Shown: piece after piece, positions 16,131-25,035 of the stretch | Position numbering within the stretch: position 1 is the stretch's first letter | Layout: each line of letters starts with the position of its first letter | Assembly: GCF_014695395.1 (NCBI RefSeq) | Contig: NZ_JACJOF010000027.1 | Coordinates: 558,001-622,000, forward strand | Direction of reading: 5' to 3' | DNA from: Nodosilinea sp. FACHB-131 | GTDB lineage: Bacteria > Cyanobacteriota > Cyanobacteriia > Phormidesmidales > Phormidesmidaceae | DNA: 64,000 nucleotides | The notes under the pieces: generated by a model | Database searches by the model: none | Told to the model about the DNA's origin: nothing | Seen by the model: the letters and a program-made list of their open reading frames with translations, nothing else | Program-made: the position numbers and the translations under genes

Positions 16131-16206
16131 GGGGTATCAGGTGAAGGGTTCAAGGTTTTAGGTAGTGTTCCGAACCCTGTACCCTACACCTTGAACCCTG
16201 AACCGT
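16131..16206. repeat. Inverted heptanucleotide repeat element, second copy
   Basis: It shares CCTTGAACCCTGAACC with the element at 12713-12790 and again has 7-nt units in both orientations (AGGGTTCAAGG on the left, CCTTGAACCCTGAACC on the right). It lies between the convergent ends of the hydrolase and pentapeptide genes, where it could act as a hairpin in either transcript. Confidence 0.65.
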
Positions 16207-16225
16207 TGTTCTATCCCATCACAAA

Positions 16226-17341
16226 TTAATCGTGAATGGATCCATCGGGCATGATCGCCCCAGTAAGAATGGCGCCGGTGAGCTTGACCATGGTACGGCC
16301 CCCCACGGCTACCTTCGCGCCGCTGAGGTCAGCCCCGCTGAGATCGGCCCCGCTAAAGTCAGCCCCAATCAGGTCGGCTTCGCGTAGGTTGGCGTGGCTG
16401 AGGTCGGCCTGGAGCAGGTTGGCGCGAAACAGTTTGGCCTTGCTGAGGTTGGCCCGGTTGAGGTTGACCTTGTGCAAAAAGGCGTCGCTGAGGTCGGCCC
16501 CGCTGAGGTTAGCCTCGCTGAGGTTCCGTCCCCCAAAGTCTTTTTCGCGCAGGTTGGCCCCGCTCATGTCGGTGCCGCTGAGGTCGGGGTTTTGGCGCGA
16601 TCGGGCGGCTCCGCTGCGAGTGTGGGCGTTGTAGCTGTTGTAGGAGTCGTTGGGGGGTTTGGAGCTAGCCTGGCTGCTGGGGGGGGAGCTAGATGCTTTG
16701 CCGTTGGTACTGGCCTGACTCTGGGTGCCCGAACTGCCCTTGGCGCTGGCAGCCTTATCGCCCCCTACCCCTGCCGCTGCATCGCGCCGCTCACGGTAGG
16801 TTTGCGACTGGCTGGTGCTAGAGCTTGAAGAGGGGCCGCTGCTCGATGTGCCCGAGCCCGAGGATGGGTTGCCGTCGCTCTGGCTGGCCCCGTAGTAGCT
16901 GCCGCCGTAGGTGCTGCGCTGGTAGCGGTAGTAACGATTGTGGGAGGCCGAGCGCTGCTCCTCTTCGCTGTCGTCATCTTGGGACTTGGCGCTACCATAG
17001 CCCTTGCTGTTATAGCCGTTGCTATAGGTCGAGCGATAGTCGCCGTTGCCGTAGCCGCTTGCGGTCGAGGGGCGATAGCTGCTGCTGCTGGCGGTGCCGT
17101 AGCGACTGCTGGCTGAGCTGGCGCTGCTGCGACTATTGCGGTTGTGCGATCGCAGCAAATCTCGGGCGTGGTTCAGCGCTTTGATCTTGTCTTGGGCTTT
17201 TTGATACAGTCGCTCGTTGTCTTGGGGAATGCGATCGGGGTGCCAGACGAACACTAGATCTTTATACGCCTGGTTGACTTCCTCAATAGAGGCACCGGGC
17301 TCTAGCTCCAAAATTCTATAGGCGTTGTCCAGCTCTCGCAT
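16226..17341 (-). CDS. J-domain protein with serine-rich linker and pentapeptide repeats
   Basis: A 371-residue three-part protein. Residues 1-65 form a J domain (NAYRILELEPGASIEEVNQAYKDLVFVWHPDRIP) with the HPD motif needed to stimulate DnaK. Residues 66-250 are low-complexity, rich in Ser, Tyr, Gly and Asn, and probably disordered. Residues about 255-345 are pentapeptide repeats of the A(D/N)LxX type (SGADLSDAFL, NRANLSKAKL, LQADLSHANL, SGADLSGADL), which fold into a right-handed beta helix. The combination suggests a co-chaperone that recruits Hsp70 through a beta-helix scaffold. This fusion type occurs in cyanobacteria, but the client is unknown. Confidence 0.9.
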   Translation of the reverse strand: MRELDNAYRILELEPGASIEEVNQAYKDLVFVWHPDRIPQDNERLYQKAQDKIKALNHARDLLRSHNRNSRSSASSASSRYGTASSSSYRPSTASGYGNGDYRSTYSNGYNSKGYGSAKSQDDDSEEEQRSASHNRYYRYQRSTYGGSYYGASQSDGNPSSGSGTSSSGPSSSSSTSQSQTYRERRDAAAGVGGDKAASAKGSSGTQSQASTNGKASSSPPSSQASSKPPNDSYNSYNAHTRSGAARSRQNPDLSGTDMSGANLREKDFGGRNLSEANLSGADLSDAFLHKVNLNRANLSKAKLFRANLLQADLSHANLREADLIGADFSGADLSGADLSGAKVAVGGRTMVKLTGAILTGAIMPDGSIHD

Positions 17342-17596
17342 GTAGAGACAATCTCGCGCTTAGGGTGTCAAGGCCGGTGCTCAACTCATAACATTTTAGG
17401 CGGGTTCCCCCCCTAGCGTAAGATCTGGGCCGTTATCTACTGGTTTGCTTAACGGCTTTGACCCTAAATCCCTTGATTCTTCGACAGAATTTGGGGGATC
17501 GGCGCAGCTTAATATACATACATTAAGTTCAGTGCGTCTTCCAGCATGTTGCTTTCAGCATGTTCTAGGCGGCTGGTTAGCAGGAAGGAGAGGGCA

Positions 17597-18529
17597 ATGC
17601 GTGTACTGGTCATAGGTGGCACCCGATTTATTGGGGTGTATCTAACCAAACTATTGATTGAGCAGGGCCACGAGGTGGTGCTGTTTAACCGGGGCAACCA
17701 TCCCGCGCCGGTGGAGGGGGTGCCGACCATTGTGGGCGATCGCACCGACCCCAACAGCCTCAAAACCCAGCTAGCGGGCGAAACCTTCGACGCCATCTTC
17801 GACAACAACGGGCGCGAGCTGAGCGATACCCAGCCGCTGGTTGAGCTGTTTGGCGACAAGCTCCAGCACTTTGTTTACGTCAGCTCCGCTGGGGTATACC
17901 TCAAATCTGACCAAATGCCCCACATCGAAGGCGATGCGGTGGATCCAAAGAGCCGCCACAAAGGCAAGTTTGAAACCGAGGCCTACCTGGAAGCTCAGGG
18001 GGTGCCTTTTACCTCGGTGCGCCCGGTCTACATTTATGGCCCGCAGAACTACAACCCGCTAGAGGCCTGGTTCTTTGATCGGGTAGTGCGCGATCGCCCC
18101 ATCCCCATCCCCGGCAACGGCATGCACCTCACCCAGCTGGGCCATGTGCAAGACCTGGCCGCCGCAATGGCAGCGGTGCTGGGGAACGAGACGGCGATCG
18201 GCCAAATCTACAATATCTCCGGCGAAAAAGCCGTCACCTTCAACGGCCTAGCTCGCGCCTGCGCGGCGGCAGCGGGTAAGGATCCTGATAGCCTCAAAAT
18301 TGTTCACTACGACCCCAAGGCCTTTGATTTTGGTAAAGCCAAAGCTTTCCCTATGCGGGTGCAGCACTTCTTTACCGCCATCGATAAGGCTCAGGCAGAA
18401 TTGAGCTGGGCACCAACTTACGATCTGGTGACCGGGCTCAGAGATTCGTTCCAAAACGACTATCTTGCTTCTGGCGCAGACAAAGCCGCGATCGATTTTG
18501 CCCTTGATGACAAAATTTTAGCGGCCTAA
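17597..18529 (+). CDS. CSP41-like NAD-dependent epimerase/dehydratase (atypical SDR)
   Basis: About 310 residues from the ATG at 17597, preceded by the strong ribosome site AGGAAGGAGAGG. The Rossmann glycine motif is GGTRFIGVYLTKLL at residues 7-20, followed by VVLFNRGNHP and GDRTDP. The region is close to the chloroplast stem-loop-binding protein CSP41 and its cyanobacterial relatives, such as RPVYIYGPQNYNPLEAWFFDRVVRDRPIPIPGNGMHLTQLGHVQDLA. The plant protein binds and cleaves RNA and associates with ribosomes and RNA polymerase. A catalytic YxxxK is not evident, consistent with a non-classical SDR. The longer frame from 17546 is not supported by a ribosome site. Confidence 0.92.
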   Translation: MRVLVIGGTRFIGVYLTKLLIEQGHEVVLFNRGNHPAPVEGVPTIVGDRTDPNSLKTQLAGETFDAIFDNNGRELSDTQPLVELFGDKLQHFVYVSSAGVYLKSDQMPHIEGDAVDPKSRHKGKFETEAYLEAQGVPFTSVRPVYIYGPQNYNPLEAWFFDRVVRDRPIPIPGNGMHLTQLGHVQDLAAAMAAVLGNETAIGQIYNISGEKAVTFNGLARACAAAAGKDPDSLKIVHYDPKAFDFGKAKAFPMRVQHFFTAIDKAQAELSWAPTYDLVTGLRDSFQNDYLASGADKAAIDFALDDKILAA

Positions 18530-18540
18530 AAAACTTCTAG

Positions 18541-18561
18541 GTAGGGTGGGCACTGCCCACC
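18541..18561. repeat. GGTGGGCA-C-TGCCCACC palindrome
   Basis: Perfect 8-bp arms (18545-18552 and 18554-18561) around one central C, preceded by GTAG. The identical 21-mer recurs at 29397-29417. It follows the SDR stop codon by 12 nt and would form a 3' hairpin in its transcript. Confidence 0.7.
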
Positions 18562-18608
18562 TTCGAACGAGAAAACAACTCACAGCTTTCTGGCAAAAGA
18601 GCTTGCTC

Positions 18609-18628
18609 TAGGGTGAGCATTGCCTACC
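18609..18628. repeat. Degenerate copy of the same palindrome
   Basis: TAGGGTGAGCATTGCCTACC differs from the copy 68 bp upstream at a few symmetric positions. Two tandem copies in one spacer suggest local duplication. Confidence 0.55.
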
Positions 18629-18873
18629 TTTGGTCTAGCGATAATCGCGGGATAGCTATCTCACGTGCTACGACCGTCAGCTAACGATCGCATTGAAGCC
18701 TGTGTCTCAGTTGCTTTCCATAGGTCATCCTTTAATCACCTAACTTTCCCAGACCGTGATCTCTTGACTACAATGGAAAGATTGGGAAGATTTTCCCATT
18801 GATGATCTGGGCGTCTAGCAATGTGTGGCTTCCAGGTCTGCTGAACCATTCATCTGCCTAAAAGGCCCAAGCT
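18629..18873. other. Upstream region of der, no gene seen
   Basis: No credible coding frame. A small inverted repeat (TGGGAA and TTCCCA, near 18784-18799) lies about 80 bp before the der start and may be part of its promoter or leader. Confidence 0.3.
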
Positions 18874-20235
18874 ATGCCACTGCCTGTTGTTGCGGTTATC
18901 GGACGCCCAAATGTGGGCAAATCTACTTTGGTGAACCGCCTGGCCGGGGCTCAAGACGCCATTGTCTACGATCAGCCCGGGGTGACGCGCGATCGCACCT
19001 ACCAGCCCGCCTTTTGGCGCGATCGCGACTACCTGGTGGTCGATACTGGCGGCTTGGTGTTTGACGACGACACCGAATTTTTGCCCTACATTCGCGAACA
19101 GGCCCAGCTAGCCCTCACCGAGGCCAGTGCGGCGGTATTTGTAGTTGACGGTAAAGTTGGCCCCACCGAGTCAGATCGCGAAATCGCTAGCTGGCTTAGG
19201 CAGCAGTCGGTGCCGGTGCTGCTGGCAGTCAACAAGTGCGAGTCGCTGGACCACGGCCTAGTGCAGGCGGCGCAGTTTTGGGAACTGGGGCTGGGTGAGC
19301 CCTACCCCGTCTCTGGCATCCACGGCAACGGCACGGGGGAACTGCTGGACGCCCTGGTAGAGTTCCTCCCCGAAACCGTTGAAGAAACCGCCGAAGAGGA
19401 GATCAAAGTCGCCATTGTGGGACGGCCCAACGTGGGCAAGTCGAGCCTGCTAAATGCCTTTGTAGGTGAAACTCGCGCCATTGTTAGTCCAATTTCGGGA
19501 ACGACTCGCGATGCGATCGACATGCAGGTGCAGCACGGCGACAAGACCTATCGCCTAATCGACACGGCAGGAATTCGCAAGAAAAAAAGCGTGGAGTATG
19601 GGCCAGAGTTCTTTGGCATCAACCGCGCCTTCAAAGCCATTCGCCGGGCCGACGTGGTGCTGCTGGTGATCGACGCCCTCGACGGCGTTACCGAGCAAGA
19701 TCAGAAGCTAGCGGGCCGCATCGAAGAAGACGGTCGCGCCTGCATTATCGTTGTCAACAAGTGGGATGCGGTAGAAAAAGATAGCCACACTATCTACGAT
19801 TTCGACCACCAAATCTCCGCCCGACTGAACTTTCTTGACTGGGCCAAGCGCATCTTTGTCAGCGCCAAGACTGGCCAGCGGGTGCCCAAAATTCTAGAGC
19901 TAGTCGATCATGCAGTTGAGCAGCACCGTCGTCGGGTCAGCACCTCAGTCGTCAATGAAGTGCTGGAAGATGCGGTTAAGTGGCACACGCCGCCCACTAC
20001 CCGCCAGGGTCGCCAGGGCCGCATCTACTACGGCACTCAGGTCACCGTGCGTCCGCCCTCCTTCACGCTGTTTGTGAATGATCCCCACCTACTGAAGGAC
20101 AACTACCGTCGCTATGTAGAGCGACAGTTTCGTGAAAACCTGGGCTTTGAGGGCACACCCATTCGCATCTTCTGGCGGGGCAAGGCCATGCGCGATCTAG
20201 AGCGCAACAACCCCAACCGAGCGACGAAAGTGTAG
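18874..20235 (+). CDS. der: Ribosome biogenesis GTPase Der (EngA)
   Basis: A 453-residue protein with two tandem GTPase domains and a C-terminal KH-like domain, needed for maturation of the 50S subunit. The first P-loop GRPNVGKST is at residues 10-18, with the DTGG switch and NKCE as G4. The second P-loop is near 183-191 (again GRPNVGKSS), with DTAGI and NKWD. The KH-like domain covers about 350-440 ([16 protein letters not shown]...[43 protein letters not shown]). All motifs are intact and the length is normal. Confidence 0.97.
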   Translation: MPLPVVAVIGRPNVGKSTLVNRLAGAQDAIVYDQPGVTRDRTYQPAFWRDRDYLVVDTGGLVFDDDTEFLPYIREQAQLALTEASAAVFVVDGKVGPTESDREIASWLRQQSVPVLLAVNKCESLDHGLVQAAQFWELGLGEPYPVSGIHGNGTGELLDALVEFLPETVEETAEEEIKVAIVGRPNVGKSSLLNAFVGETRAIVSPISGTTRDAIDMQVQHGDKTYRLIDTAGIRKKKSVEYGPEFFGINRAFKAIRRADVVLLVIDALDGVTEQDQKLAGRIEEDGRACIIVVNKWDAVEKDSHTIYDFDHQISARLNFLDWAKRIFVSAKTGQRVPKILELVDHAVEQHRRRVSTSVVNEVLEDAVKWHTPPTTRQGRQGRIYYGTQVTVRPPSFTLFVNDPHLLKDNYRRYVERQFRENLGFEGTPIRIFWRGKAMRDLERNNPNRATKV

Positions 20236-20288
20236 GGTAACTGCTGCGTTAAGCTGGAATTAAATTTAACCAGTGCTGCTCTCCTGTC

Positions 20289-20492
20289 ATGGTTTCACCA
20301 GAATTGATCTCTAGCTTGAGAGAACTTAGCCGCCCAGACAAGTTCTACATCATGCAGCTTTTAATTGCGGAATTAGCTCAGCAGGAAACTGAGCTGATTA
20401 AGCCTGGACAGGCTTACCCGGTATGGTCACCCTATGGTGCTTATGAGGCAGCAGATGCGATGTTAAAAGCACTACAGTCACCTAAAGCCTAA
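20289..20492 (+). CDS. Small protein upstream of a retropepsin-like gene
   Basis: A 67-residue protein: MVSPELISSLRELSRPDKFYIMQLLIAELAQQE, then a KPGQAYPVWSPYGAYEAADAMLKAL tail. The first half predicts one long amphipathic helix with the SPELISSLRELSRPDKFYIMQ pattern common to small antitoxin-like proteins in cyanobacteria. The second half is aromatic and proline-rich. It lies 4 nt before the next gene in the same direction, so the two form a tight pair. The function is unknown. An antitoxin or partner role is inference from size and pairing. Confidence 0.75.
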   Translation: MVSPELISSLRELSRPDKFYIMQLLIAELAQQETELIKPGQAYPVWSPYGAYEAADAMLKALQSPKA

Positions 20493-20496
20493 GACC

Positions 20497-20925
20497 ATGC
20501 GTGATGCTGAGCGGTATCCATTTCTTTCTGGTGATTTGGCACTAGGTGAAGCTAGTTTTTGTCCGTATCTACCATTTACTTTGACCCATCAAGAAAAAAC
20601 CATTGCAGCCTCTGCTCTGTTAGATACTGGGGCGAGTGTAAACGTGCTGCCCTATTTGCTAGGGGTCGAACTGGGATACAACTGGGAGCAACAAACAACA
20701 GCCCTGAGTCTGACAGGAAACTTAGCTCAGTACGAAGCGCGGGTTGTTCTCTCTCAAGCCACTATTGGTCTGTTTGAGCCTGTGCGACTAGTCTTTGCGT
20801 GGACACAGGCTGCAAATATACCTCTCATTTTGGGGCAGGTAAATTTTTTCATGGAGTTTGATGTTTGCTTCTACCGATCACAGCTGGAGTTTGCGGTTAG
20901 CCCAAAGGCTTCTGCCTCTGGATAG
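20497..20925 (+). CDS. Retropepsin-like aspartic protease domain protein
   Basis: A 142-residue protein. It contains SALLDTGASVNVLPYLLGVELGY near residues 43-65, a textbook aspartic-protease D-T-G-A-S loop followed by a hydrophobic strand. It also has the second-half signature NIPLILGQVNFFMEFDVCFYR near 107-128, as in retroviral-type single-lobe proteases that act as dimers. There is no signal peptide. The gene is paired with the 67-residue gene upstream. Such two-gene units are recurrent in cyanobacteria; substrates are not known. Confidence 0.85.
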   Translation: MRDAERYPFLSGDLALGEASFCPYLPFTLTHQEKTIAASALLDTGASVNVLPYLLGVELGYNWEQQTTALSLTGNLAQYEARVVLSQATIGLFEPVRLVFAWTQAANIPLILGQVNFFMEFDVCFYRSQLEFAVSPKASASG

Positions 20926-21042
20926 CTTGATTGCTTTTGTCAGTCACCTAATGTTGGCTTGCGAATAGAGTTGTAGGATGCGCTAAACCCTTCGGCTTCT
21001 AATTGTTGATCTGGAATCTTTTGTCTCATTTAACCTGACTCG

Positions 21043-21957
21043 ATGGATCTTCTTCGCTCTTTACCCATTGGCCTGTATCTGGAGCAGCCGGTAACCTGGC
21101 TGCACCGGCTTGACCCCAGGGTCAAAATGGCCTGGCTGATGAGCATTTTGGTGACGCCGATTTTGGCAAATGCCTACTGGCGGTTTGGGCTGGTGGCGTT
21201 GCTGGTGCTGCTGACTCTGGCGGCGCTGATTCCGCTGCGGGTGTGGCGACAGCAAATGGGCTGGCTGGTGGTGCTCAGCGGCATCGTGATGTTGTTGACC
21301 TTTGTCATGCCCGATGGGCTGCAGGTGGCGCAGACGCCTCGGCTACCCACTCCAGCCGACATGGTCACCCTAGAGAATCCGCCGGAGGTGCTGCCCGAGC
21401 TGCCGCAGCCCACGTCCTACCGCTATGTGGTGTTTGACTGGGGGCCGATTAATGTAACGCGGCGATCGCTCGATTTGGGCATTCGTATTGGCACCCTGCT
21501 GTTTACGCTGATCTACGGCACTAACCTCTACCTGCTCACCACCGCGCCCGAAGAAATTACCGTGGCCCTGGAGGCGCTGATGGCCCCGCTGCGCTGGTTT
21601 CGCCTGCCGGTGACCGAGATTGCCCTGACGGTGACACTCTCCCTGCGGTTCATTCCCCTGGTGCTGGAGGAGGTGCAGAATTTGGTGCGATCGGTGCAGA
21701 CCCGCGCCATCAACTGGAAGAAACTGGGCTTTCGCGGCTCGGCCCAAGTGTGGCTAGCGGTGATGGAGCGCCTGCTGCAAAACCTGCTGCTGCGGGCCGA
21801 GCAAATCGCGGCAGCGATGGAGGTGCGCGGTTTCACCAGCCCCAATGAGCACCGGGTGCGCTGGTATCAGCTGTTGCTCAGGTCGTGGGACTGGTTTGCC
21901 CTGGGGCTGTTGGTCGTGTTTTGGTGGGCGCGCTGGGTATGGGGAGGCGAGATTTGA
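21043..21957 (+). CDS. ecfT: Energy-coupling factor transporter transmembrane protein EcfT
   Basis: A 304-residue membrane protein of the CbiQ/EcfT family, the scaffold linking vitamin-binding S components to the two ABC ATPases. It starts SLPIGLYLEQPVTWLHRLDPRVKMAWL, where LHRLDPRxK is a family hallmark. Five to six helices are visible. The C-terminal coupling region contains SLRFIPLVLEEVQNLVRSVQTRAINWKK and AAAMEVRGF, with the A-x-x-x-R-G signature that contacts the ATPases. About 60 extra periplasmic residues (VMPDGLQVAQ...YRYVVFDWGP) sit between helices, as in cyanobacterial members. No ATPase or S gene is adjacent. The stop overlaps the next gene by 19 nt. Confidence 0.93.
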   Translation: MDLLRSLPIGLYLEQPVTWLHRLDPRVKMAWLMSILVTPILANAYWRFGLVALLVLLTLAALIPLRVWRQQMGWLVVLSGIVMLLTFVMPDGLQVAQTPRLPTPADMVTLENPPEVLPELPQPTSYRYVVFDWGPINVTRRSLDLGIRIGTLLFTLIYGTNLYLLTTAPEEITVALEALMAPLRWFRLPVTEIALTVTLSLRFIPLVLEEVQNLVRSVQTRAINWKKLGFRGSAQVWLAVMERLLQNLLLRAEQIAAAMEVRGFTSPNEHRVRWYQLLLRSWDWFALGLLVVFWWARWVWGGEI

Positions 21958-23411
21958 CCTGGTGGGTGCGATCGCAGTCCCTCAGGCACCGCACCGGCAG
22001 TGATATTTTCCAGGCCCTCTACGGCGATCTGTTGCGGCAGCCCCCCAGCCCCTCCACCCTGGTAGCCCTGCTAGAGAGTCCCTACCCCTTACCAGCTGTC
22101 GCCCGGCCCCACGCTGCCCAGGGGCGCTACTCGATCTGTGCTGGGCCGCCTCGCCAGGTAAAGGGACTGCCACAGATATGGACTCCGTTGGTGGGGAGTA
22201 TTTTGCCCATATTAAGAGAGCGGTTGGCCGAGGGCGATCGGCTGACGCTCCTTGGAGACGAGGCTGAGACCGCTGAGCAAACCCTGCCCTTTACCGGCGG
22301 TTGGTTGGGCTGGCTCGGCTACGACTTAGCCTGGGAAATCGAGCGCTTACCCAGCCTAAAAACCGATTCTCTCCCTTTTCCGGTGGCACTTTGGTACGAG
22401 CCAAAGACCTTTGCCCTGCTCGACCATCAGACCCAGCGGCTGTGGCTGTTTGCCCCCTCCTCCGCAGAGCTAGATACTATGGAGAAGCAGCTGGAGCTGC
22501 CTACTGTAGATGAGGCCTGCTTTGCCCTACCAGAGGGCGATCCCCGCCCTGTGACCCTGGGTATGGCGGCGGCAGAGTACCAGCAAGCTGTGCTTCAGGC
22601 AAAGCAGCATATTCAGGCGGGGGACGTATTTCAGGTCAATCTTTCCCTTCGCTTTTCAACGGTTACTACGACCCACAGCTGGGCGCTATACCGCCAGCTG
22701 CACCGCATCAACCCGTCGCCCTTTGCCTGCTACTGGCGTACCCCCTGGGGCGATGTTATTAGCTGTTCGCCCGAACGGTTGGTGAAACTACAGGATGGCA
22801 TTGCCCAGACTCGTCCCATTGCCGGTACCCGACCGCGGGGATCAACGCCAGAACAGGATGCAGAGCTGGCCAAAACCTTGCTCAGCAACCCCAAAGAGCG
22901 GGCCGAGCACATCATGCTGGTGGATCTGGAACGCAACGATCTAGGCCGGGTGTGTCGGTGGGGCACCGTGCAGGTGAATGAGCTGCTGACCGTGGAATAC
23001 TACAGCCATGTGATGCACCTAGTCAGCAACGTAGTGGGGGAACTAGGGTGCGATCCCCGCGCTGGTGAGTCTCACCAATACACCGCCATTGACCTCATCA
23101 AGGCTACTTTCCCTGGCGGTACCATCACCGGCTGTCCTAAGGTACGCTGCATGGAAATTATCGAAGACCTAGAGCCTGTCCGTCGCAGCTTATTCTACGG
23201 CTCCTGTGGCTATCTCGATCGCCGTGGCCACCTCGACCTAAACATTTTGATTCGCACGCTGTTGGTTGGGCATACTGATAGCTCAACGACCGCGTCTACC
23301 GTGTGGGGGCAGGTTGGGGCTGGCATCGTCGCCGACAGCGATCCGGCCAAAGAGTGGCAAGAATCTCTGCAAAAAGCCAGGGCGCAACTGCTGGCATTGG
23401 GGTTGGGGTAA
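21939..23411 (+). CDS. Chorismate-binding enzyme, anthranilate synthase component I / PabB family
   Basis: About 490 residues from the ATG at 21939, inside the end of ecfT. The N-terminal half includes PFTGGWLGWLGYDLAWEIERLP. The chorismate-binding half has HIQAGDVFQVNLSLRF, CSPERLVKL, PIAGTRPRG, ERAEHIMLVDLERNDLGRVC and FPGGTITGCPKVRCMEIIEDLEP, with the metal- and substrate-binding residues intact. The motif PIAGT, rather than PIKGT, points to anthranilate synthase chemistry by the usual rule. However, cyanobacterial folate-pathway paralogues can look alike, so TrpE and PabB roles are not separated here. No glutamine amidotransferase gene is adjacent. Confidence 0.88.
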   Translation: MGRRDLTWWVRSQSLRHRTGSDIFQALYGDLLRQPPSPSTLVALLESPYPLPAVARPHAAQGRYSICAGPPRQVKGLPQIWTPLVGSILPILRERLAEGDRLTLLGDEAETAEQTLPFTGGWLGWLGYDLAWEIERLPSLKTDSLPFPVALWYEPKTFALLDHQTQRLWLFAPSSAELDTMEKQLELPTVDEACFALPEGDPRPVTLGMAAAEYQQAVLQAKQHIQAGDVFQVNLSLRFSTVTTTHSWALYRQLHRINPSPFACYWRTPWGDVISCSPERLVKLQDGIAQTRPIAGTRPRGSTPEQDAELAKTLLSNPKERAEHIMLVDLERNDLGRVCRWGTVQVNELLTVEYYSHVMHLVSNVVGELGCDPRAGESHQYTAIDLIKATFPGGTITGCPKVRCMEIIEDLEPVRRSLFYGSCGYLDRRGHLDLNILIRTLLVGHTDSSTTASTVWGQVGAGIVADSDPAKEWQESLQKARAQLLALGLG

Positions 23412-23548
23412 CTCCGCCATTCCCGTAAATAACGGTTGATCTGCTTGAGAATGCATGCAGACAGCGCACCAGGTTCTAGAATGCATGTGGCGAATTGAAC
23501 AGACACGACTATCGTCCTGCCGTAAGGAAGAGCCTCTCTCATACCTGA

Positions 23549-23821
23549 ATGAGCACAGAAACCTATCTAAATCACCCCAATTTTGGCCTGCTCTTTAGAG
23601 TGTGTATAGTAGACGACGGTCAAGAGCTGTATGCCACACTCTATGCCCAGCGGCTGTTTTTTTTAGTCACTAATTCTCCCACTGAGGGATTAGTGTTTCA
23701 ACCCCTAGGCCGGAGCAACGCTCGCATGATGCTGGAAAGCCGCCTGCGGATTTTGCGGCGGGCAGGCCAGCAGGCCGAGTTCGATCGCCTCCAGCACACC
23801 TACAAGCAAACCTTTCAATGA
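23549..23821 (+). CDS. pipX: PII-interacting protein PipX
   Basis: A 90-residue cyanobacterial regulator that binds PII (GlnB) when 2-oxoglutarate is low and NtcA when it is high, acting as NtcA co-activator. The Tudor-like domain covers residues 4-55 (ETYLNHPNFGLLFRVCIVDDGQELYATLYAQRLFFLV), with the Tyr and Leu side chains used for PII and NtcA contact. Two C-terminal helices follow (GRSNARMMLESRLRILRRAGQQAEFDRLQHTY). The length is typical. Its stop codon overlaps the ATG of pipY (ATGA), giving the well-known pipX-pipY unit. Two inexact repeats around AGAATGCATG lie upstream, at about 23449 and 23479. Confidence 0.97.
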   Translation: MSTETYLNHPNFGLLFRVCIVDDGQELYATLYAQRLFFLVTNSPTEGLVFQPLGRSNARMMLESRLRILRRAGQQAEFDRLQHTYKQTFQ

Positions 23822-24513
23822 CCGCTGCCCCCGGTGCCCTGCCTGAGCAATTCGATCGGATTCGGCAAAGCATTCCCCCCACGGTAACCCTAATTGCGGT
23901 CACCAAGTTTTTGCCGGTAGAAACAATTCGCTCTGCCTACGACAGAGGCATACGCCATTTTGGCGAGAGCCGGGTGCAGGAGGCGATCGCTAAACAAGCC
24001 GACCTCAGCGACCTGCCCGACATCACCTGGCACCTGATCGGTCACCTGCAGACCAACAAAGCCCGCAAAGCCGTCGAACACTTCGACTGGATTCACTCGG
24101 TAGACAGTCTGAAGTTAGCCCAGCGGCTCGACCAGGCGGCTCACGAACTGGGGAAAGTGCCCCAGTGTTGCCTTCAGGTGAAGCTGGTGCCCGACCCGCC
24201 CAAGGCTGGCCTTGAGGCCGCCGAATTGCATGAGCTGCTGCCCCAGTTTGACCAGCTAGCTCACCTTAAAATTCGTGGGCTGATGACCATCCCCCCCCAA
24301 GGGTCGAGCACAGCTACGGCACGAGAGGTGTTTGCGGGGGCTAAATCCCTAGCTAACACTATCAATCAAACCAGCTTTGACCGGTTGCAGATCGACCAGC
24401 TTTCCATGGGCATGTCAGGGGACTATGGCACTGCGATCGCCTGTGGAGCCACCATGGTGCGACTGGGCACCATACTGTTTGGCTCTCGACCGCCATCTCC
24501 CCAACTCAGCTAA
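23818..24513 (+). CDS. pipY: PLP-binding homeostasis protein PipY (YggS/PLPBP family)
   Basis: A 231-residue single-domain PLP protein of the YggS family, which controls vitamin B6 pools rather than catalysing a known reaction. The PLP lysine is K30 in TLIAVTKFLP. Other family blocks are RHFGESRVQEAIAK, WHLIGHLQTNKARKAV, and the phosphate-binding LSMGMSGDYGTAIACGATMVRLGTILFG near the C-terminus. It is translationally coupled to pipX and followed, after a 520-bp spacer, by sepF and proC. This is the ylmE-ylmF-proC order found in many bacteria. Confidence 0.97.
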   Translation: MTAAPGALPEQFDRIRQSIPPTVTLIAVTKFLPVETIRSAYDRGIRHFGESRVQEAIAKQADLSDLPDITWHLIGHLQTNKARKAVEHFDWIHSVDSLKLAQRLDQAAHELGKVPQCCLQVKLVPDPPKAGLEAAELHELLPQFDQLAHLKIRGLMTIPPQGSSTATAREVFAGAKSLANTINQTSFDRLQIDQLSMGMSGDYGTAIACGATMVRLGTILFGSRPPSPQLS

Positions 24514-25035
24514 GACAGGATCCGGCCATTTTCGCCCTAGGTTTCTAACTTGAACCGGGAGCAGAGACGACGGCGGGGCAACGGGTTGGGGCGATCGCTA
24601 ACACCCCTGGTAGGAGTTATTCTTCTAAGCAGAAATTTACGTTCTGACGCAAAACCAAAACACGATTAGAAAAAACTTTAACTAATTGTGAATTGACTCT
24701 TCCTTTTTTTGATTTCGTGTATACTGTTGACTCAATATTCTGCGTACAGGATATTAACCCAAACCCTAAGCCTGCCCTAGCTCAGGGAGAAGCGTCACCC
24801 CACGGTGTTGTTCTATCCACTGAGTTTTTAGACTAGGTTTAGGCGGTCAGCAGCCCTCCTAGAGAGGCTGACTACCCCATAACCCCAGGCTAACCCCATT
24901 AATTTTCACAACAGCCGTTGCAAATGGAAAAATGGCGCTATCATGGCCCTCGGATAACCGGAGCATGATGTGCCCCATTGGTCGAAGGCCGCGGGGTTGG
25001 TCTACCAGAGTGATAGTCATCGTGGAGTGTAAGTT
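24514..25035. promoter_or_regulatory. AT-rich upstream region of sepF with candidate promoters
   Basis: No gene is seen in 520 bp. The block 24650-24760 is notably AT-rich for this genome. One candidate promoter pairs TTGACT (24727-24732) with ATATTA (24751-24756) at 18 bp. A second -10-like TATACT (24720-24725) has a TTGACT 21 bp upstream, which is too far for a standard spacing. The remaining 280 bp before sepF would be an unusually long leader. Confidence 0.4.

Noticed and set aside
23411-23549. NtcA box upstream of pipX
   Set aside because: No GTA-N8-TAC is present in this spacer; only the two inexact AGAATGCATG repeats were seen.
24693-24725. TTGACT and TATACT as a sigma-70 promoter for sepF
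   Set aside because: The spacing is 21 bp, too long for a standard promoter; only noted as a candidate within the region.
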